Assembly: GCA_944326265.1 (NCBI GenBank)
Contig: CALVDE010000006.1
Location: 38,142 to 102,141 of the forward strand
Direction of reading: 5' to 3'
From: an uncultured Bacteroidales bacterium
GTDB lineage: Bacteria; Bacteroidota; Bacteroidia; Bacteroidales; UBA932
DNA: 64,000 nt
Numbering within the stretch: the stretch's first letter is position 1; each line of letters opens with the position of its first letter. Of the stretch, positions 9,502-19,091 are shown piece after piece. The notes under the pieces are model-generated. The model searched no databases. It saw nothing but the letters and a program-made list of their open reading frames with translations, and was not told where the DNA came from. A program made the position numbers and the translations under genes.

Positions 9502-9533
9502 TTTGCTAATTGGAATTTTAAAAACTATCTTTG
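9502..9533 (+). promoter_or_regulatory. Candidate promoter of the lysine-fermentation operon
   Basis: TTTG (9502-9505), 20 bases, TATCTTTG (9526-9533): a textbook consensus. It directly abuts the first ATG of the operon, so a transcript from it would start inside or after that codon. Either the mRNA starts unusually close to the box, or another promoter is used. Confidence 0.55.
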
Positions 9534-10184
9534 ATGAAAAAGGAAATAACACTGGATCAGGCCGTCTCAATGGTAAAGGACGGCATGACCGTCATGGTCG
9601 GAGGTTTTCTGGGCGTAGGCGCTCCTCTCCGGATCATGGACGCGCTCGCAGAAAGCGGAGTCAAGGACCTGACTGTCATCTGCAACGACACGGCGTTCCC
9701 CGATAAGTCTCTCGGAAAGCTGGTCGTCAACAAACAGATTAAGAAACTCATCGTCTCACATGTGGGAACCAATCCCGAGACCGGCAATCAGATGAATGCC
9801 GGAGAACTCGAAGTGGAGTTCTCGCCCCAGGGTACTCTTGCCGAAAGGATACGTGCCAAAGGTGCGGGTCTTGGCGGAGTGCTGACCACGACCGGTATGG
9901 GTACTCTCGTGGCCGAGGGCAAGCCCGTGGTAAATGTGGACGGCAAGGATTATCTGCTGGAGAAGCCTCTGGGAGCCGATATCGCTCTACTGGGCGCATC
10001 CATAGCCGATGAGTCAGGCAATCTGGTGTACAAGGGCACCACTCAGAATTTCAACCCCGTAATGGCCATGGCGGCTGACCTCGTGATAGTGGAGGCCGAA
10101 AAGGTAGTTCCCGTAGGGGAGATAGCTCCCGAGGCAGTTCATACCCCGGGCATTTTTGTGAATTATATCTATAAAAGGAAGTAA
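9534..10184 (+). CDS. ctfA: 3-oxoacid/butyrate-acetoacetate CoA-transferase subunit A
   Basis: The alpha subunit of a family I CoA-transferase closely resembling AtoD/CtfA. Marks are [16 protein letters not shown] (residues 15-32), [38 protein letters not shown] and [13 protein letters not shown]. In lysine fermentation the enzyme moves CoA from butyryl-CoA to acetoacetate. The beta subunit is encoded separately, 8.2 kb downstream in the same operon (18427), so the two subunits flank the kam/kal/kce/kdd genes. The ATG is kept because family homology reaches it. Confidence 0.93.
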   Translation: MKKEITLDQAVSMVKDGMTVMVGGFLGVGAPLRIMDALAESGVKDLTVICNDTAFPDKSLGKLVVNKQIKKLIVSHVGTNPETGNQMNAGELEVEFSPQGTLAERIRAKGAGLGGVLTTTGMGTLVAEGKPVVNVDGKDYLLEKPLGADIALLGASIADESGNLVYKGTTQNFNPVMAMAADLVIVEAEKVVPVGEIAPEAVHTPGIFVNYIYKRK

Positions 10185-10186
10185 CA

Positions 10187-10573
10187 ATGGGCGCAAAATC
10201 ACTTATCAGAATGCGTATGAGCTGCCATGACGCACATTACGGCGGCAATCTTGTGGACGGAGCCAAGATGCTCCAGCTTTTCGGAGACGTGGCTACTGAG
10301 CTGCTTATCATCAATGACGGAGACGAAGGCCTGTTCAAGGCGTATGACAATGTCGAGTTCATGGCTCCCGTATATGCAGGAGACTATATTGAGGCCGAGG
10401 GCGAGATTGTGTCGGTGGGCAATACCTCCCGCAAGATGGTATTCGAGGCCAGAAAGGTGATAGCACCCCGTCCTGACGTGTCGGATTCGGCTGCGGACGT
10501 GCTCGCAGAGCCTATAGTGGTCTGCAGGGCAAGCGGTACATGCGTGGTGCCCAAGAAGTGTCAGAGGAAATAA
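10187..10573 (+). CDS. kal: 3-aminobutyryl-CoA ammonia-lyase
   Basis: A 128-residue hotdog-fold enzyme that removes ammonia from L-3-aminobutyryl-CoA to give crotonyl-CoA. Size and the stretches [30 protein letters not shown] and [17 protein letters not shown] match the Kal family of Fusobacterium and Porphyromonas. It follows the CoA-transferase A gene by two bases and precedes kce, the order expected since Kce makes its substrate. Confidence 0.94.
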   Translation: MGAKSLIRMRMSCHDAHYGGNLVDGAKMLQLFGDVATELLIINDGDEGLFKAYDNVEFMAPVYAGDYIEAEGEIVSVGNTSRKMVFEARKVIAPRPDVSDSAADVLAEPIVVCRASGTCVVPKKCQRK

Positions 10574-10591
10574 CAACATCACTGTCTTTAT

Positions 10592-11419
10592 ATGGAAAAA
10601 TTGATAATCACTGCCGCCATCTGCGGTGCCGAGGTGCTCAAGGAGCACAATCCGGCAGTTCCTTATACCGTGGAGGAGTGCGTCAGGGAAGCCAAATCGG
10701 CCTATAATGCCGGTGCTTCCCTCATCCATCTTCACGTGCGTGAGGATGACGGTACGCCTACACAAAGCAAGGAGCGTTTCAGAGTCATCATCGAGGCCAT
10801 CAGGAAAGAATGTCCCGATGTCATCATCCAGCCTTCTACCGGCGGAGCCGTGGGCATGACCAACGACGAGAGGCTTCAGCCCACCGAGCTGCTGCCCGAG
10901 ATGGCAACTCTTGACTGCGGTACTCTCAACTTTGGTGGTGACGATATCTTCGAGAATACGGAGAACACCATCAAGTATTTCGGTCAGAGGATGATAGAGC
11001 GCGGTATCAAACCTGAGCTCGAGGTCTTCGACAAGTCCATGATCGAGATGGCCCTCAGGCTGCACCGCAAGGGATATATCCAGGCACCCATGCATTTTGA
11101 CTTCGTAATGGGTGTGAACGGAGGTATCGGAGGAGATCTCCGCGACTTCGTCTTCATGCGCGGCAGCATACCCGCTGACGCCACATATACTGTGGCCGGT
11201 ATCGGACGCTACGAGTTCCCTCTGGCAGCAGCCGCCATCATCGACGGAGGTCACGTCAGGGTGGGCTTCGAGGACAATGTATACCTGAGCAAGGGTGTCC
11301 TGGCCAAGTCCAACGGAGAGCTGGTGGAGAAGGTGGTGCGTATCGCCCGCGAGTTCGGACGCGAGATCGCCACACCGGCCGAGGCACGTAGGATACTGTC
11401 TCTCAAGCCTCTTGAGTAA
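10592..11419 (+). CDS. kce: 3-keto-5-aminohexanoate cleavage enzyme
   Basis: A TIM-barrel, metal-dependent enzyme (DUF849/BKACE superfamily) that condenses 3-keto-5-aminohexanoate with acetyl-CoA and splits it into acetoacetate and 3-aminobutyryl-CoA. The zinc ligands H46 and H48 are seen in SLIHLHVRE. Other family blocks are QPSTGGAVGMT, ATLDCGTLNFG, FDFVMGVNGG and GGHVRVGFEDNVYL. Length (275) is standard. It sits in the Kce-Kdd-KamA order characteristic of the pathway. Confidence 0.96.
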   Translation: MEKLIITAAICGAEVLKEHNPAVPYTVEECVREAKSAYNAGASLIHLHVREDDGTPTQSKERFRVIIEAIRKECPDVIIQPSTGGAVGMTNDERLQPTELLPEMATLDCGTLNFGGDDIFENTENTIKYFGQRMIERGIKPELEVFDKSMIEMALRLHRKGYIQAPMHFDFVMGVNGGIGGDLRDFVFMRGSIPADATYTVAGIGRYEFPLAAAAIIDGGHVRVGFEDNVYLSKGVLAKSNGELVEKVVRIAREFGREIATPAEARRILSLKPLE

Positions 11420-11462
11420 ATATTTAAAACGAATTAATCAACTATCTTAAAATAATAAATTT

Positions 11463-12509
11463 ATGGCACAGAAACACGGAAACAAATACGGAGTTCACAG
11501 AGTAATTTCACCTAAGGGAGTACTCCCTCAGCCCGCTGACAAGCTGGACAACAATATGGACGAGATCTACGACAATGAGATACTCATCGACGTACAGACC
11601 CTCAATATTGACTCGGCATCTTTCACCGATATCTCCAACCGCGCCGGCGGTGATCCCGAAAAGATCAAGGAGATCATGTTTGATATCGTAGCCAAGCAGG
11701 GTAAGCACCGCAATCCCTGGACAGGCTCGGGCGGAATGCTTCTCGGTACTGTCGAGAAGATAGGCGATGCCCTCAAGGACAAGATCGACCTCAAGGAAGG
11801 CGACAAGATCGCAACCCTCGTATCCCTGTCCCTGACACCTCTGCGCATCGACAGGATCAAGGAGATCCGCGCTGATGTGGACCAGGTGGACATCGACGGC
11901 AAGGCTATTCTCTTCGAGAGCGGTATCTACGCCAAGATTCCTTCTGACCTGCCCGAGAAGCTTGCGCTCTCAGCCCTCGATGTGGCCGGTGCTCCCGCCC
12001 AGACAGCCAAGCTTGTCAAGCCCGGCGATACAGTCCTGATTATCGGTGCCGGCGGCAAGTCAGGTATGCTCTGCTGCTACGAGGCCAAGAAACGCGCTGG
12101 TGTTACCGGTAAGGTTATCGGTCTCTGCCACAGCGAGAAGAGCACCAAGAGACTTCAGGCTCTCGGATTCTGCGACTATGTGTTCTCGGCTGACGCAACC
12201 CAGGCGGTACCCGTACTGGAGAAGATAGAGGAGCTTACAAAGGGCCAGATGTGCGACATCACCATCAACAACGTGAACATCCCCGACACAGAGATGACAT
12301 CCATTCTCTGCACCAAGGACACCGGTCTGGTTTACTTCTTCTCCATGGCCACCAGCTTTACGAAGGCGGCTCTCGGAGCTGAGGGTGTCGGCAGCGATGT
12401 CACCATGCTCATCGGAAACGGTTACACCAAGGGTCATGCCGAGATTACTCTGCAGGAACTCAGGGAAAGCGAGGAACTCAGAAAGATATTCACGGAACTC
12501 TACGCCTGA
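11463..12509 (+). CDS. kdd: L-erythro-3,5-diaminohexanoate dehydrogenase
   Basis: Kdd oxidatively deaminates 3,5-diaminohexanoate to 3-keto-5-aminohexanoate with NAD(P)+. It is a medium-chain-dehydrogenase-like protein of 348 residues with a nucleotide-binding segment VLIIGAGGKSGMLCCYEAKKR near residue 190 (GxGGxxG) and the family N-terminus YGVHRVISPKGVLPQPA. The gap from kce (43 bases) is the largest inside the early operon and AT-rich, but no consensus promoter is obvious there. Confidence 0.96.
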   Translation: MAQKHGNKYGVHRVISPKGVLPQPADKLDNNMDEIYDNEILIDVQTLNIDSASFTDISNRAGGDPEKIKEIMFDIVAKQGKHRNPWTGSGGMLLGTVEKIGDALKDKIDLKEGDKIATLVSLSLTPLRIDRIKEIRADVDQVDIDGKAILFESGIYAKIPSDLPEKLALSALDVAGAPAQTAKLVKPGDTVLIIGAGGKSGMLCCYEAKKRAGVTGKVIGLCHSEKSTKRLQALGFCDYVFSADATQAVPVLEKIEELTKGQMCDITINNVNIPDTEMTSILCTKDTGLVYFFSMATSFTKAALGAEGVGSDVTMLIGNGYTKGHAEITLQELRESEELRKIFTELYA

Positions 12510-12518
12510 TAGTTAGTT

Positions 12519-13766
12519 ATGGAAGACCGTTCGCGTAGAAAAATACTGTTCCCCGAAGTTACGGACGAGCAGTGGAATGACTGGAAATGGCAGGTCAAGA
12601 ACCGTATAGAGACTCTTGACCAGCTTAAGAAATACATTAAGCTCACTCCGGAGGAGGAAGAGGGGGTCCGCAAGACCCTCTCCACCCTCAGGATGGCTAT
12701 CACTCCTTATTATCTGTCGCTGATTGACCCGGACGATCCTCACTGTCCTATCAGGAGACAGGCGATTCCTACGGCAGCCGAGACTTTCCGTGCTCCCGAG
12801 GACCTGCTGGACCCCCTGCACGAGGACGAGGACTCTCCGACACCCGGACTGACCCACAGGTATCCTGACAGGGTGCTGATGCTCATTACCGACATGTGCT
12901 CTATGTACTGCCGTCACTGCACCCGCCGCCGTTTCGCCGGCCAGAAGGATGCCGAGTCTCCCGGAGACAGGATTGAGAAGTGCATCGAGTATGTGGAGAG
13001 GACTCCCGTAGTCAGGGATGTGCTTCTCTCGGGCGGAGATGCCCTGATGGTCAGCGATGCAAAACTGGAATACATCATCAAGAGACTGCGTGCCATACCT
13101 CACGTGGAGATTATCCGTATCGGCTCCCGCACCCCCGTCGTATGTCCCCAGAGGATTACCGACGACCTGTGCAACATGCTGAAGAAGTATCATCCTATAT
13201 GGCTCAACACGCATTTCAACCATCCCAATGAGGTTACTCCCGAGTCAGCGGCCGCATGTGCCCGTCTGGCCGATGCGGGCGTGCCTCTCGGCAATCAGTC
13301 CGTGCTCCTGCGAGGAGTCAACGACTGCGTGTATGTCATGAAGCATCTGGTACACGAGCTCGTGAAGATGAGGGTGAGACCTTATTATATATACCAGTGC
13401 GACCTGTCTATGGGACTCGAGCATTTCCGTACTCCCGTATCGAAGGGTATTGAGATCATCGAGGGCCTCAGGGGACATACCTCCGGTTTTGCAGTGCCTA
13501 CTTTTGTCGTGGATGCTCCCGGCGGAGGCGGCAAGACTCCCGTAATGCCCCAGTATGTCATCTCCCAGTCACCGGGCAAGGTGGTTCTCAGGAATTTCGA
13601 GGGCGTGATTACCACATACACGGAACCGCCTGAGTATCATTCGGAATGCCATTGTCCCGACTGTGAGGCCAAGGCCAGACTTGAGGGTGTGGCGTCGCTC
13701 CTGGAGGGCGAGAAGATGACTATCGAGCCCACTGTCCTTAAGAGAAGGGAGAGACACAGCAAATAA
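12519..13766 (+). CDS. kamA: Lysine 2,3-aminomutase (radical SAM, PLP)
   Basis: Converts L-lysine to beta-lysine, the first step of the pathway. The radical SAM cluster cysteines C127, C131 and C134 lie in DMCSMYCRHCTRRRF. The PLP lysine lies in the glycine-rich DAPGGGGKTPVMP near residue 335. The C-terminal zinc/dimer cysteines are in SECHCPDCEAKARL. Length (415) is typical of the Clostridium/Fusobacterium enzyme. It begins nine bases after kdd. EpmB-type enzymes are shorter and not found in this context, so the catabolic assignment is firm. Confidence 0.97.
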   Translation: MEDRSRRKILFPEVTDEQWNDWKWQVKNRIETLDQLKKYIKLTPEEEEGVRKTLSTLRMAITPYYLSLIDPDDPHCPIRRQAIPTAAETFRAPEDLLDPLHEDEDSPTPGLTHRYPDRVLMLITDMCSMYCRHCTRRRFAGQKDAESPGDRIEKCIEYVERTPVVRDVLLSGGDALMVSDAKLEYIIKRLRAIPHVEIIRIGSRTPVVCPQRITDDLCNMLKKYHPIWLNTHFNHPNEVTPESAAACARLADAGVPLGNQSVLLRGVNDCVYVMKHLVHELVKMRVRPYYIYQCDLSMGLEHFRTPVSKGIEIIEGLRGHTSGFAVPTFVVDAPGGGGKTPVMPQYVISQSPGKVVLRNFEGVITTYTEPPEYHSECHCPDCEAKARLEGVASLLEGEKMTIEPTVLKRRERHSK

Positions 13767-13776
13767 TATTGATTAG

Positions 13777-14730
13777 ATGCCATTTGTCCATGAACTGTTG
13801 AATTATCGGAGCGTGGCGGTTGTCGGCATGGAGAAGAACTGCGGCAAGACAGAGTGCCTCAATTACATTATCCGCCGTATGCCGCTGGACGGGCGCAGAG
13901 TATGCGTGACATCCATAGGACTGGACGGAGAGAGGACTGATCAGGTCACACGGACTCCCAAACCGGAGATAGTGCTCCGCGAGGGTATGTTCTTCTCGAC
14001 ATCCGAGACTCATTACCGGGCCCGCAGGATGGTGTCCGAACTGGTGGATGTATCCGATGAGACGACAGCTTTGGGAAGACTGATAACTGCGAAGGTGGTC
14101 TCGGAAGGAAAGGTAATCCTTTCGGGGCCTTCTTCGACAGCTTCCCTGAGAAGATGGATGGACGGCTTATCATCCGGTTTCGGAATAGACCTTACGATAA
14201 TAGACGGAGCGTTGTCGCGCAAAAGCAGCGCGTCCCCGGCCGTGAGCGATGCGATGGTCCTGGCGACAGGTGCCGCGCTTTCCTCCAGCCTTTCCACTCT
14301 GGTGGACCTTACGGCATTCTGCGTCGGGATGATACGTCTGCCGTTGGCTGAGACGCATCCGGACACGGCCCGTTCAGTGACCGTATCCTCCATGGCTCCG
14401 GACGTGGAGATATGCGAGGATACAGAGAGGGTGGATGTAACGGGGGCTCTGACGGACAGACTGCTGGCCCGTCTGACACAGGACGGCGGCCTGGACAGAT
14501 ACGAGGTCGTGGTGGAGGATTTCACCAGGATATTCGTCACTCCGGGGCAGTACCGCAGTTTTGTACGTGCCGGCGGACGGCTGAGAGTACGCCGGCGTAC
14601 AGTGTTGTTGGCTGTATGTGTCAATCCGTTGGCTCCCAACGGTTATCGTCTGGATTCGGAACTCTTGTGCGCAAGACTGTCCGACAAGTTGCTGATACCG
14701 GTGTATGATATAAAAAGACATGAAGCTTAG
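13777..14730 (+). CDS. kamB: Lysine 5,6-aminomutase reactivase subunit KamB
   Basis: A 317-residue protein with a P-loop at residues 17-25 (GMEKNCGKT) close to the N-terminus. It lies between kamA and a MutS-like gene, exactly where KamB lies in clostridial, fusobacterial and Porphyromonas lysine clusters. KamB together with KamC is thought to release damaged cobalamin from lysine 5,6-aminomutase and restore activity. The body beyond the P-loop has little recognisable motif content. It overlaps kamC by 11 bases, so the two are co-translated. Confidence 0.85.
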   Translation: MPFVHELLNYRSVAVVGMEKNCGKTECLNYIIRRMPLDGRRVCVTSIGLDGERTDQVTRTPKPEIVLREGMFFSTSETHYRARRMVSELVDVSDETTALGRLITAKVVSEGKVILSGPSSTASLRRWMDGLSSGFGIDLTIIDGALSRKSSASPAVSDAMVLATGAALSSSLSTLVDLTAFCVGMIRLPLAETHPDTARSVTVSSMAPDVEICEDTERVDVTGALTDRLLARLTQDGGLDRYEVVVEDFTRIFVTPGQYRSFVRAGGRLRVRRRTVLLAVCVNPLAPNGYRLDSELLCARLSDKLLIPVYDIKRHEA

Positions 14731-16069
14731 AGACATCATAGACTCACCCTGCGGTCTCAGGTATATGATAGAGACTCTTCCGGTCGCTTCCGGATACTCT
14801 CTCAGATACCTGATGGACTCATCATCCTGCTCATGTGAGGAGGAGATCAGGGATGCCTATGCGGTACTCGGGAGCTTTATGCCCGTGGCATCCGACGGCA
14901 ATCTGACAGCCATGCTCCATGCGGAGCTGTGCGGACTGAAGAACATATCCGGAACTCTCGACCGGACGGAGTCAGGGGCTACTGTGGATGACATAGAGCT
15001 CTTCGAGATCAAGCATCTCATCATGCTGGGCAGGAGAGTGTCCTTGCATCTGGCATCGGCTGGTCATTCAGGACTTTTTCCTGAGATGCCGTCCCTGGAA
15101 GTCCCGCTGTCGGTGTTGGATCCGGACGGAAACAATATAGCTTCGTTCTATATCTACGATTCTTATTCGGAGGAACTTGCGCGTCTAAGGCTTCTTATGT
15201 CCAGAGAGAGCGATCCCGATACAAGGGAGAGGCTCATGCAGCAGGAGCAGGACGAGGAAAGCCGTATCAGGGTCCGTATATGCGATGCATTGCGGCCTTT
15301 TGTTCCTGAGCTGAGAAAGCTGATGGAGTCCTTGGCTGTCCTGGACATCAGTCTGGCCAAGGCCGTACAGATGCGGGAGATGAGACTGTGCATACCTGAG
15401 ATATCTTCAGGGACTACTTCATATAAAGGTATGTATCATCCTTATATTAAGTCTATCCTGGAAAAAGACGGCAAGGAGTTTACTCCCATAGACATCTCGT
15501 TCGGAGACAGACCAGTGGTCATAATCGGTGCCAATATGGGAGGAAAGACAGTCGTACTGAAGATGACCGCTCTGTGCCAGTATCTCTTCTCATTCGGCAT
15601 GGGCATACCGGCAGAATCGGCAAGGATAGAGCTGAAGCAACGGGTGTTCTTCATATCCGGTGACGCTCAGGACATGACGGCCGGTCTGTCCTCGTTTGCT
15701 GCGGAGATGACCGCCATAGACAGTGCGGTCCGCGCTTCCTCAACAGACGGAGCCGGTATGGTGGCTATGATCGACGAGCCGGCGCGGAGTACCAATCCTA
15801 TCGAGGGAACGGCTCTTGTAGAGTCGCTTGTGGCACTGCTGGGCCGCAGAGGAGCTGCGCTGCTGCTGACCACGCATTACAATGTTTCTTCCGGTGACTG
15901 TGACTGCCGCAGGCTGCGTGTGACCGGAATAGTGAATGGAAAAATGAATTACAGGCTCTGCCCGGCCCCGGACGGGGATGTGCCCCACGAGGCCCTTAAT
16001 GTGGCTGAGTCCTTGAATATTTCCCCTGAATGGATAGGGGAGGCAAAAAAACTGTTGAAGTATGAATAG
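14720..16069 (+). CDS. kamC: Lysine 5,6-aminomutase reactivase ATPase KamC (MutS-related)
   Basis: A 449-residue MutS-family ATPase without mismatch-recognition domains. Walker A is VIIGANMGGKTVVLKM (about 270-285), Walker B is MVAMIDEPARSTNP, and the MutS-type signature SSFAAEMTAID lies between them. The N-terminal half probably contacts KamB or the mutase. The start overlaps kamB and the stop overlaps the kamD ATG by eight bases, so kamB-kamC-kamD form a tightly coupled block. The role in cofactor exchange is from knowledge of the family and context. Confidence 0.88.
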   Translation: MKLRDIIDSPCGLRYMIETLPVASGYSLRYLMDSSSCSCEEEIRDAYAVLGSFMPVASDGNLTAMLHAELCGLKNISGTLDRTESGATVDDIELFEIKHLIMLGRRVSLHLASAGHSGLFPEMPSLEVPLSVLDPDGNNIASFYIYDSYSEELARLRLLMSRESDPDTRERLMQQEQDEESRIRVRICDALRPFVPELRKLMESLAVLDISLAKAVQMREMRLCIPEISSGTTSYKGMYHPYIKSILEKDGKEFTPIDISFGDRPVVIIGANMGGKTVVLKMTALCQYLFSFGMGIPAESARIELKQRVFFISGDAQDMTAGLSSFAAEMTAIDSAVRASSTDGAGMVAMIDEPARSTNPIEGTALVESLVALLGRRGAALLLTTHYNVSSGDCDCRRLRVTGIVNGKMNYRLCPAPDGDVPHEALNVAESLNISPEWIGEAKKLLKYE

Positions 16070-17615
16070 CAAATTAGGATTAGATTCTAAGAAAGTGGCA
16101 TACGCCAGGCAGCTCGCTGCCGGTGTCGCTGCCGATGTCCAGCGTTTTGTGGACGGTTATACCACTGTCGCAGTGGAGAGAACCTTGTGCCGTCTGCTCG
16201 GAATAGACGGAGTGGACGCCAACTCGGTGCCCCTTCCCAATGTGGTTGTGGACAGTCTCAAGGCTGCCGGAGTACTTGGAGAAGGCGCATTGTTCTATGT
16301 GGGTAACGCCATGGTAGTTACCGGGAAGACTCCCATGCAGATAGCTGAGGAGATCGCTGAAGGCAAACTGGACATTACAAAATTGGAAATCCGCCCCAAG
16401 GCTGAGATAGACAAGGCTCTCGAGGTCCCGATAAAGGCCTCTGTGGAGAAAATCAAGGCCCGCAGGAAAAGGCGCGAGGACTATATCGAGAAGATAGGAG
16501 AGGGTCCCAAGCCCTATATCTATGTGATCGTGGCTACGGGCAACATCTACGAGGACGTGGTGCAGGCCGAGGCCGCCGCACGTCAGGGTGCCGACATCAT
16601 CGCCGTCATCCGCACCACCGGTCAGTCCCTGCTGGACTATGTGCCTTACGGAGCCACTACCGAGGGATTCGGAGGCACGTATGCTACACAGGAGAATTTC
16701 CGTATCATGCGCCAGGCACTGGACAAGGTGGGAGAGGAGGTAGGACGCTACATCCGCCTGTGCAACTACTGCTCCGGCCTGTGTATGCCCGAGATAGCCG
16801 TCATGGGTGCCTTTGAGGGACTTGACGTGATGCTCAACGATGCGCTCTACGGCATCCTGTTCCGCGACATCAACATGCAGAGAACGATGATAGACCAGTT
16901 CTTCTCAAGGGTGATCAACGGATTTGCCGGAGTGATCATCAATACCGGAGAGGACAATTACCTGACCACTGCCGATGCGGTCGAGGCTGCCCACACCGTG
17001 CTGGCCTCCGATATCATCAACGAACAGCTGGCTCTCATAGCCGGCCTACCCGAGGAGCAGATGGGACTCGGACACGCCTTCGAGATGGATCCCATGCTTG
17101 AGAACGGCTTCCTGCTGGAGCTCGCCCAGGCCCAGATGGCCCGCGAGATCTTCCCCAAGGCTCCGCTTAAATACATGCCTCCGACAAAGTTCATGACCGG
17201 CAATATCTTCCGGGGCCATATCCAGGACGCACTCTTCAATATGGTGGGCATCTGGACCAATCAGGGTATCCAGCTTCTGGGTATGCCTACCGAGGCCATC
17301 CATACTCCTTTCATGTCCGACCGTTTCCTGTCAATCGAGAATGCCAAGTATATCTTCAACAACATGAAGAGCATAGGCGACGAGGTGGAGTTCAAGGAGG
17401 GCGGCATCATCCGCACACGCGCCAAGGAGGTGCTGGACAAGGCCATAGAGCTGCTGGAGAAGCTGGACAAGGAAGGACTTTTCACAGCTTTGGAGAAAGG
17501 TATCTTCGCCGATGTCAAGCGTCCCCGAAACGGAGGCAAGGGACTCGACGGCGTGACCCCCAAGGGGCAGAACTATATGAATCCATTTATTAAGATAATG
17601 TTAGGAGGAAAATAA
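16062..17615 (+). CDS. kamD: Lysine 5,6-aminomutase, alpha subunit
   Basis: The large subunit of the adenosylcobalamin- and PLP-dependent mutase that converts beta-lysine to 3,5-diaminohexanoate. The 517-residue length and segments YIYVIVATGNIYEDVVQAEA-type, IAVIRTTGQSLLDYVPYG, TYATQENFRIM and LNDALYGILFRDINMQRT match the family. The subunit forms the TIM barrel that binds PLP and substrate. The kamE start follows the stop by a single base. Confidence 0.96.
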   Translation: MNSKLGLDSKKVAYARQLAAGVAADVQRFVDGYTTVAVERTLCRLLGIDGVDANSVPLPNVVVDSLKAAGVLGEGALFYVGNAMVVTGKTPMQIAEEIAEGKLDITKLEIRPKAEIDKALEVPIKASVEKIKARRKRREDYIEKIGEGPKPYIYVIVATGNIYEDVVQAEAAARQGADIIAVIRTTGQSLLDYVPYGATTEGFGGTYATQENFRIMRQALDKVGEEVGRYIRLCNYCSGLCMPEIAVMGAFEGLDVMLNDALYGILFRDINMQRTMIDQFFSRVINGFAGVIINTGEDNYLTTADAVEAAHTVLASDIINEQLALIAGLPEEQMGLGHAFEMDPMLENGFLLELAQAQMAREIFPKAPLKYMPPTKFMTGNIFRGHIQDALFNMVGIWTNQGIQLLGMPTEAIHTPFMSDRFLSIENAKYIFNNMKSIGDEVEFKEGGIIRTRAKEVLDKAIELLEKLDKEGLFTALEKGIFADVKRPRNGGKGLDGVTPKGQNYMNPFIKIMLGGK

Positions 17616-17616
17616 T

Positions 17617-18408
17617 ATGAGCGGCGGTTTATATTCAATGGAGGAGAAGGATTTTGACAAGAATCTGAACCTCAAGGCAATCAAACCCTACGGGGATACA
17701 ATGAACGACGGTAAGGTGCAGCTGAGCTTCACTCTTCCCGTTCCGGCCGGAGACGAGGCAGTGGAGGCTGCCAAGCAGCTTATCAAGGCCATGGGGCTGA
17801 ATAACCCCCAGGTGGTGTTCTACAAGGAGCTCACCCCCGGTTTCACATTCTTCAACTGCTACGGAAGCGCCACTCAGACAGTGGACTTTACAGCCATACA
17901 CGTGCCTAAAGTCGAGTCCAATGTCATGGACATGCCGGCCACCGACGAGTATATCCGGGAGAATATCGGACGCAAGCTCGTCATCGTCGGCGCAAGTACC
18001 GGTACGGATGCCCATACTGTCGGAATCGACGCCATCATGAACATGAAGGGCTATGCCGGGCATTACGGACTCGAGCGTTACGACATGATAGAGGCGTACA
18101 ATCTCGGCAGTCAGGTGCCCAATGAGGACTTCATCGCCAAGGCCGTGGAACTCAAGGCCGATGCCCTGCTGGTGTCCCAGACCGTGACACAGAAGGACAT
18201 CCATATCAAGAACCTCACCGAGCTGGTGGAGCTGCTGGAGGCCGAGGGACTGCGCGACAAGGTAATACTGGCCTGCGGAGGTCCACGCATCACCCATGAG
18301 CTGGCCAAGGAGCTGGGCTACGACGCAGGTTTCGGCATGAACACATACGCTGACGACGTGGCCTCGTTCATCGCAGAGGAGTACGTGAGAAGACACAAGA
18401 AACAATAA
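17617..18408 (+). CDS. kamE: Lysine 5,6-aminomutase, beta subunit (B12-binding)
   Basis: A 263-residue small subunit with the cobalamin-binding D-x-H-x-x-G motif at D131, H133 and G136 (GTDAHTVG). K144, just after it, is the conserved lysine that forms the PLP aldimine in this family. The later LVSQTVTQKD and ILACGGPRITHELA blocks complete the Rossmann B12 domain. The N-terminal ~100 residues form the dimerisation domain. No cobalamin riboswitch is seen in the operon. Confidence 0.96.
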   Translation: MSGGLYSMEEKDFDKNLNLKAIKPYGDTMNDGKVQLSFTLPVPAGDEAVEAAKQLIKAMGLNNPQVVFYKELTPGFTFFNCYGSATQTVDFTAIHVPKVESNVMDMPATDEYIRENIGRKLVIVGASTGTDAHTVGIDAIMNMKGYAGHYGLERYDMIEAYNLGSQVPNEDFIAKAVELKADALLVSQTVTQKDIHIKNLTELVELLEAEGLRDKVILACGGPRITHELAKELGYDAGFGMNTYADDVASFIAEEYVRRHKKQ

Positions 18409-18426
18409 TCACTAATATTCAATACA

Positions 18427-19086
18427 ATGGACAAGAATCAGATCAGAGAGGTGATAGCCCGCAGGGCTGCCCTCGAACTCAAGGACGGAGACGTGGTGAA
18501 CCTCGGTATAGGTCTTCCCACGATGATTCCCGATTTCCTTCCCGAAGGAGTATCCGTTATCCTGCAGAGCGAGAACGGACTCGTGGGTATGGGTCCTACA
18601 CCCAGGCCCGGAGAGGAGGATCCGGACTTTATCAATTCAGGCGGCGGATATATTACTGCTGTACCGGGAGCGTATGCCTGCAGTTCCCTCGCCTCGTTTG
18701 AAATTATCCGTGGCGGCCATGTGGACGTGACTTTCCTCGGAGCCCTCGAGGTGGACGAGAAAGGAGACCTGGCCAACTGGATTATCCCCGGCAAGAAAGT
18801 GCCCGGAATGGGCGGTGCGATGGATCTGCTGGTAGGTGCCCGTAAGGTCATCCTGACCATGGAGCACACTGCCAAGGGCAATCCCAAGATACTCAAGAAA
18901 TGCCGTCTGCCCCTGACCGCTGCCGGCCAGGTCAATATGATCATTACCGAGATGGGCGTGATGGACATTACCGACAAGGGTATCGTCCTGAAGGAGATCA
19001 ACCCCGAGTTCACGGTGGAGCAGGTACAGGCCGCAACTGAGGCTCAGCTCATCATTTCCGATGATCTCAAACCCATGAGACAGTAA
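18427..19086 (+). CDS. ctfB: 3-oxoacid/butyrate-acetoacetate CoA-transferase subunit B
   Basis: The beta subunit partner of the A subunit at 9534. The catalytic glutamate lies in QSENGLVGMGP (residues ~47-57), with the family blocks VNLGIGLPTMIPDFLP, FINSGGGYITAVPGA and LGALEVDEKGDLANWIIPGK-type (IIPGKKVPGMGGAMDL). Length (219) is normal. Both subunits are needed for butyrate release, and their separation within the operon is notable but common in Bacteroidales lysine clusters. Confidence 0.94.
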   Translation: MDKNQIREVIARRAALELKDGDVVNLGIGLPTMIPDFLPEGVSVILQSENGLVGMGPTPRPGEEDPDFINSGGGYITAVPGAYACSSLASFEIIRGGHVDVTFLGALEVDEKGDLANWIIPGKKVPGMGGAMDLLVGARKVILTMEHTAKGNPKILKKCRLPLTAAGQVNMIITEMGVMDITDKGIVLKEINPEFTVEQVQAATEAQLIISDDLKPMRQ

Positions 19087-19091
19087 CGGTT

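Noticed and set aside
10199..11254. 351-codon antisense frame over kal and kce
   Set aside because: Shadow of two lysine-pathway genes with full motifs.
12046..12228. Small plus-strand frame inside kdd
   Set aside because: Out-of-frame shadow of the dehydrogenase.
18637..18867. Antisense frame over the CoA-transferase B gene
   Set aside because: Shadow only.
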